Shown here piece by piece: positions 32,924 through 34,015 of a DNA stretch of 34,015 bases (the stretch's first letter is position 1; the number at the start of each line of letters is the position of its first letter). Origin of the DNA: Trueperaceae bacterium (lineage in GTDB: Bacteria; Deinococcota; Deinococci; Deinococcales; Trueperaceae); NCBI GenBank assembly GCA_019454765.1, contig JACFNR010000031.1, forward strand, positions 1-34,015, in the 5' to 3' direction. The position numbers and the translations under genes are program-made. The notes under the pieces were generated by a model. It ran no database searches. It was not told where the DNA came from and saw only the letters and a list, made by a program, of their open reading frames with translations.

Positions 32924-34015
32924 TCAGGGCGCTAGCATCGCCGCGGGGATCACCGCAATCATGTCTGGTGGCCGCCGATAGGCGAACTGCCCCGGGGTGA
33001 TAACAACGGCATCAAGGAGTTCCTCGCCGATCTCACGGCCGAGCCACCTCAGGTGCTTCACGTCCTCATCGGTAACGTTTGACGTCAACTTCACCTCCAT
33101 GGCAACCACTCGCCCATCACTTCTCTCAACGATGATGTCGACCTCGTGATCGCCACGGCTAGTACGCAGGAAGTAAACACGCGCCCGGTTCGCCTGGGCG
33201 TATACGCGCACGCTCTGCACGACCAACGACTCGAAGAGTCGGCCTAAGAGGTTGCCGTCACGCAAGGAGATGGGTCCAGCCTGCTGACCCCGCAGCAACG
33301 CCGCCTCAGAAAGGCCCAGAAGCCGCGCTGCCAAGGCCGGATCTGCCAGATGATGTGCCGGCGCCCGGCCTAAGCGTTGCAGGTGGCTTCCTGCAGGCGC
33401 CCAAGCACCGAGAGGATCGAGGACAAAGAGCTCAGTGAGGATGCTGCGGAAGGCCTCAGTGGTGCCCCGTGCGGGTTTCTCTCCCTCGCCTGGAGTTGCT
33501 GCGTCAAGAATGCTGGAATAGGAGGCCGTCGTAGCGGTCGCGGCCGCATAGGCCCGCAGCCACGCCTTGAGGGCGTCTGGGCGCCTCAACCTATGGCCCT
33601 GATCCGGGAAATCGCGTTGCGCGAGGCGCTCAAGGTAGCCGTCGAGCAGCTCATCTCTCACCCGAGCGGGCGCGTTTCGGATGGCCGGGAACCCCGAAGC
33701 CACGAGCTCTAGAAGATAATCGCCGAGCGTAGCTGCGCTCGAACCGGAGATACTCGGCTTGACGCCTGTTAGCAGATCCTCAAGCGAGATATGAGCGTTT
33801 GACATCTGACGTTCGAATAGGCTGAGTGGCCGCATCCTCAGCGTGATGATGCGACCCGCGCCCGAATGCACTGGCGCCTCGAGCGGCGCGGCGCTACCCG
33901 AAAGCAGGAACCGCGAGCCGCGAGGATCAGCGTCTACGTGCCTGCGAACCAAGTCCCACACCAGTGGTAGTCGCTGCCATTCGTCAAGTAGCACAGGTGG
34001 CGCGGCGTCTGCTAG
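32924..34015 (-). CDS. AAA-family ATP-binding protein with DUF4143 domain (start beyond right edge)
   Basis: The frame is open to the window edge, so the Walker A region and N-terminus are missing. At the visible start is a Walker B-like PVLLDEWQRL, followed by FLLSGSAAPL (sensor region), typical of AAA_14 ATPases. The middle, DYLLELVASGFPAIRNAPAR and YLERLAQRDFPDQG, and the later LGLSEAALLRG and NLLGRLFESLVVQSVRVYAQ are DUF4143 landmarks. The end, FLRTSRGDHEVDIIVERSDG then VVAMEVKLTSNV, has the D...ExK pattern of a PD-(D/E)xK nuclease fold. The role of these proteins is unknown; they are common, often in variable regions. Codon use seems less GC-biased than in neighbouring genes (more A/T in third positions), which hints at transfer. 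Confidence 0.88.
   Translation of the reverse strand, partial: LADAAPPVLLDEWQRLPLVWDLVRRHVDADPRGSRFLLSGSAAPLEAPVHSGAGRIITLRMRPLSLFERQMSNAHISLEDLLTGVKPSISGSSAATLGDYLLELVASGFPAIRNAPARVRDELLDGYLERLAQRDFPDQGHRLRRPDALKAWLRAYAAATATTASYSSILDAATPGEGEKPARGTTEAFRSILTELFVLDPLGAWAPAGSHLQRLGRAPAHHLADPALAARLLGLSEAALLRGQQAGPISLRDGNLLGRLFESLVVQSVRVYAQANRARVYFLRTSRGDHEVDIIVERSDGRVVAMEVKLTSNVTDEDVKHLRWLGREIGEELLDAVVITPGQFAYRRPPDMIAVIPAAMLAP

Overview
The window is GC-rich, densely coded bacterial chromosome. It most resembles the Deinococcota (Deinococcus-Thermus), perhaps the Truepera side. The reasons are a tmRNA tag ending GNNNYALAA, many genes with a TANNNT -10 box only 5-9 nt before the start codon (leaderless transcription, common in Deinococcus), frequent GTG starts, and many exported substrate-binding proteins. 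This placement is inference from gene content and signals, not from a marker phylogeny.

Layout. 1-780: the 3' end of a tyrosine recombinase gene abuts a minus-strand tRNA operon (Asp-GTC, Phe-GAA, Thr-CGT) with a strong promoter and a terminator; an integrated element probably lies to the left. 777-3147: a histidine phosphatase and a family-5 solute-binding protein. 3240-11488: a long minus-strand series, abc-F, FAH-family hydrolase, metallo-beta-lactamase-fold hydrolase, purN, purD, lipoprotein, dxs. Most junctions are 4-bp GTGA overlaps. 11548-14816: an orphan MalK/UgpC-type ATPase, tmRNA (ssrA), and a nucleoside/sugar ABC ATPase whose -10 box overlaps an opposing perfect -10 box. 14863-17859: metX and metY behind a SAM-I (S-box) riboswitch, with a 24-codon ORF in the long leader.

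18017-22316: secreted or periplasmic proteins of unknown function (a small exported protein; a c-type cytochrome overlapping the gene for a duplicated Ig/IPT-like secreted protein) and a DegT-type PLP aminotransferase. 22539-24247: a methyltransferase and an inositol-monophosphatase-family enzyme. 24290-28094: a Dpp/Opp-type ABC operon in the order permease C, permease B, binding protein, without ATPases. 28245-28701: HipB-like regulator and a decayed hipA remnant. 28735-31019: acetamidase/formamidase and an ERCC4-nuclease/winged-helix protein. 31046-32273: an orphan TAT-exported TRAP binding protein. 32315-34015: vapBC with vapC internally deleted, and an AAA/DUF4143 ATPase running off the right edge.

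Most of the window is ordinary core metabolism and nutrient uptake. The parts that look least described are the metYX leader (riboswitch, small ORF with its own ribosome site, tandem GTGCG/CGCAC hairpins), the cytochrome/Ig-repeat pair, and the ERCC4-winged-helix protein. No CRISPR array, insertion sequence or recognisable complete defence system was seen.
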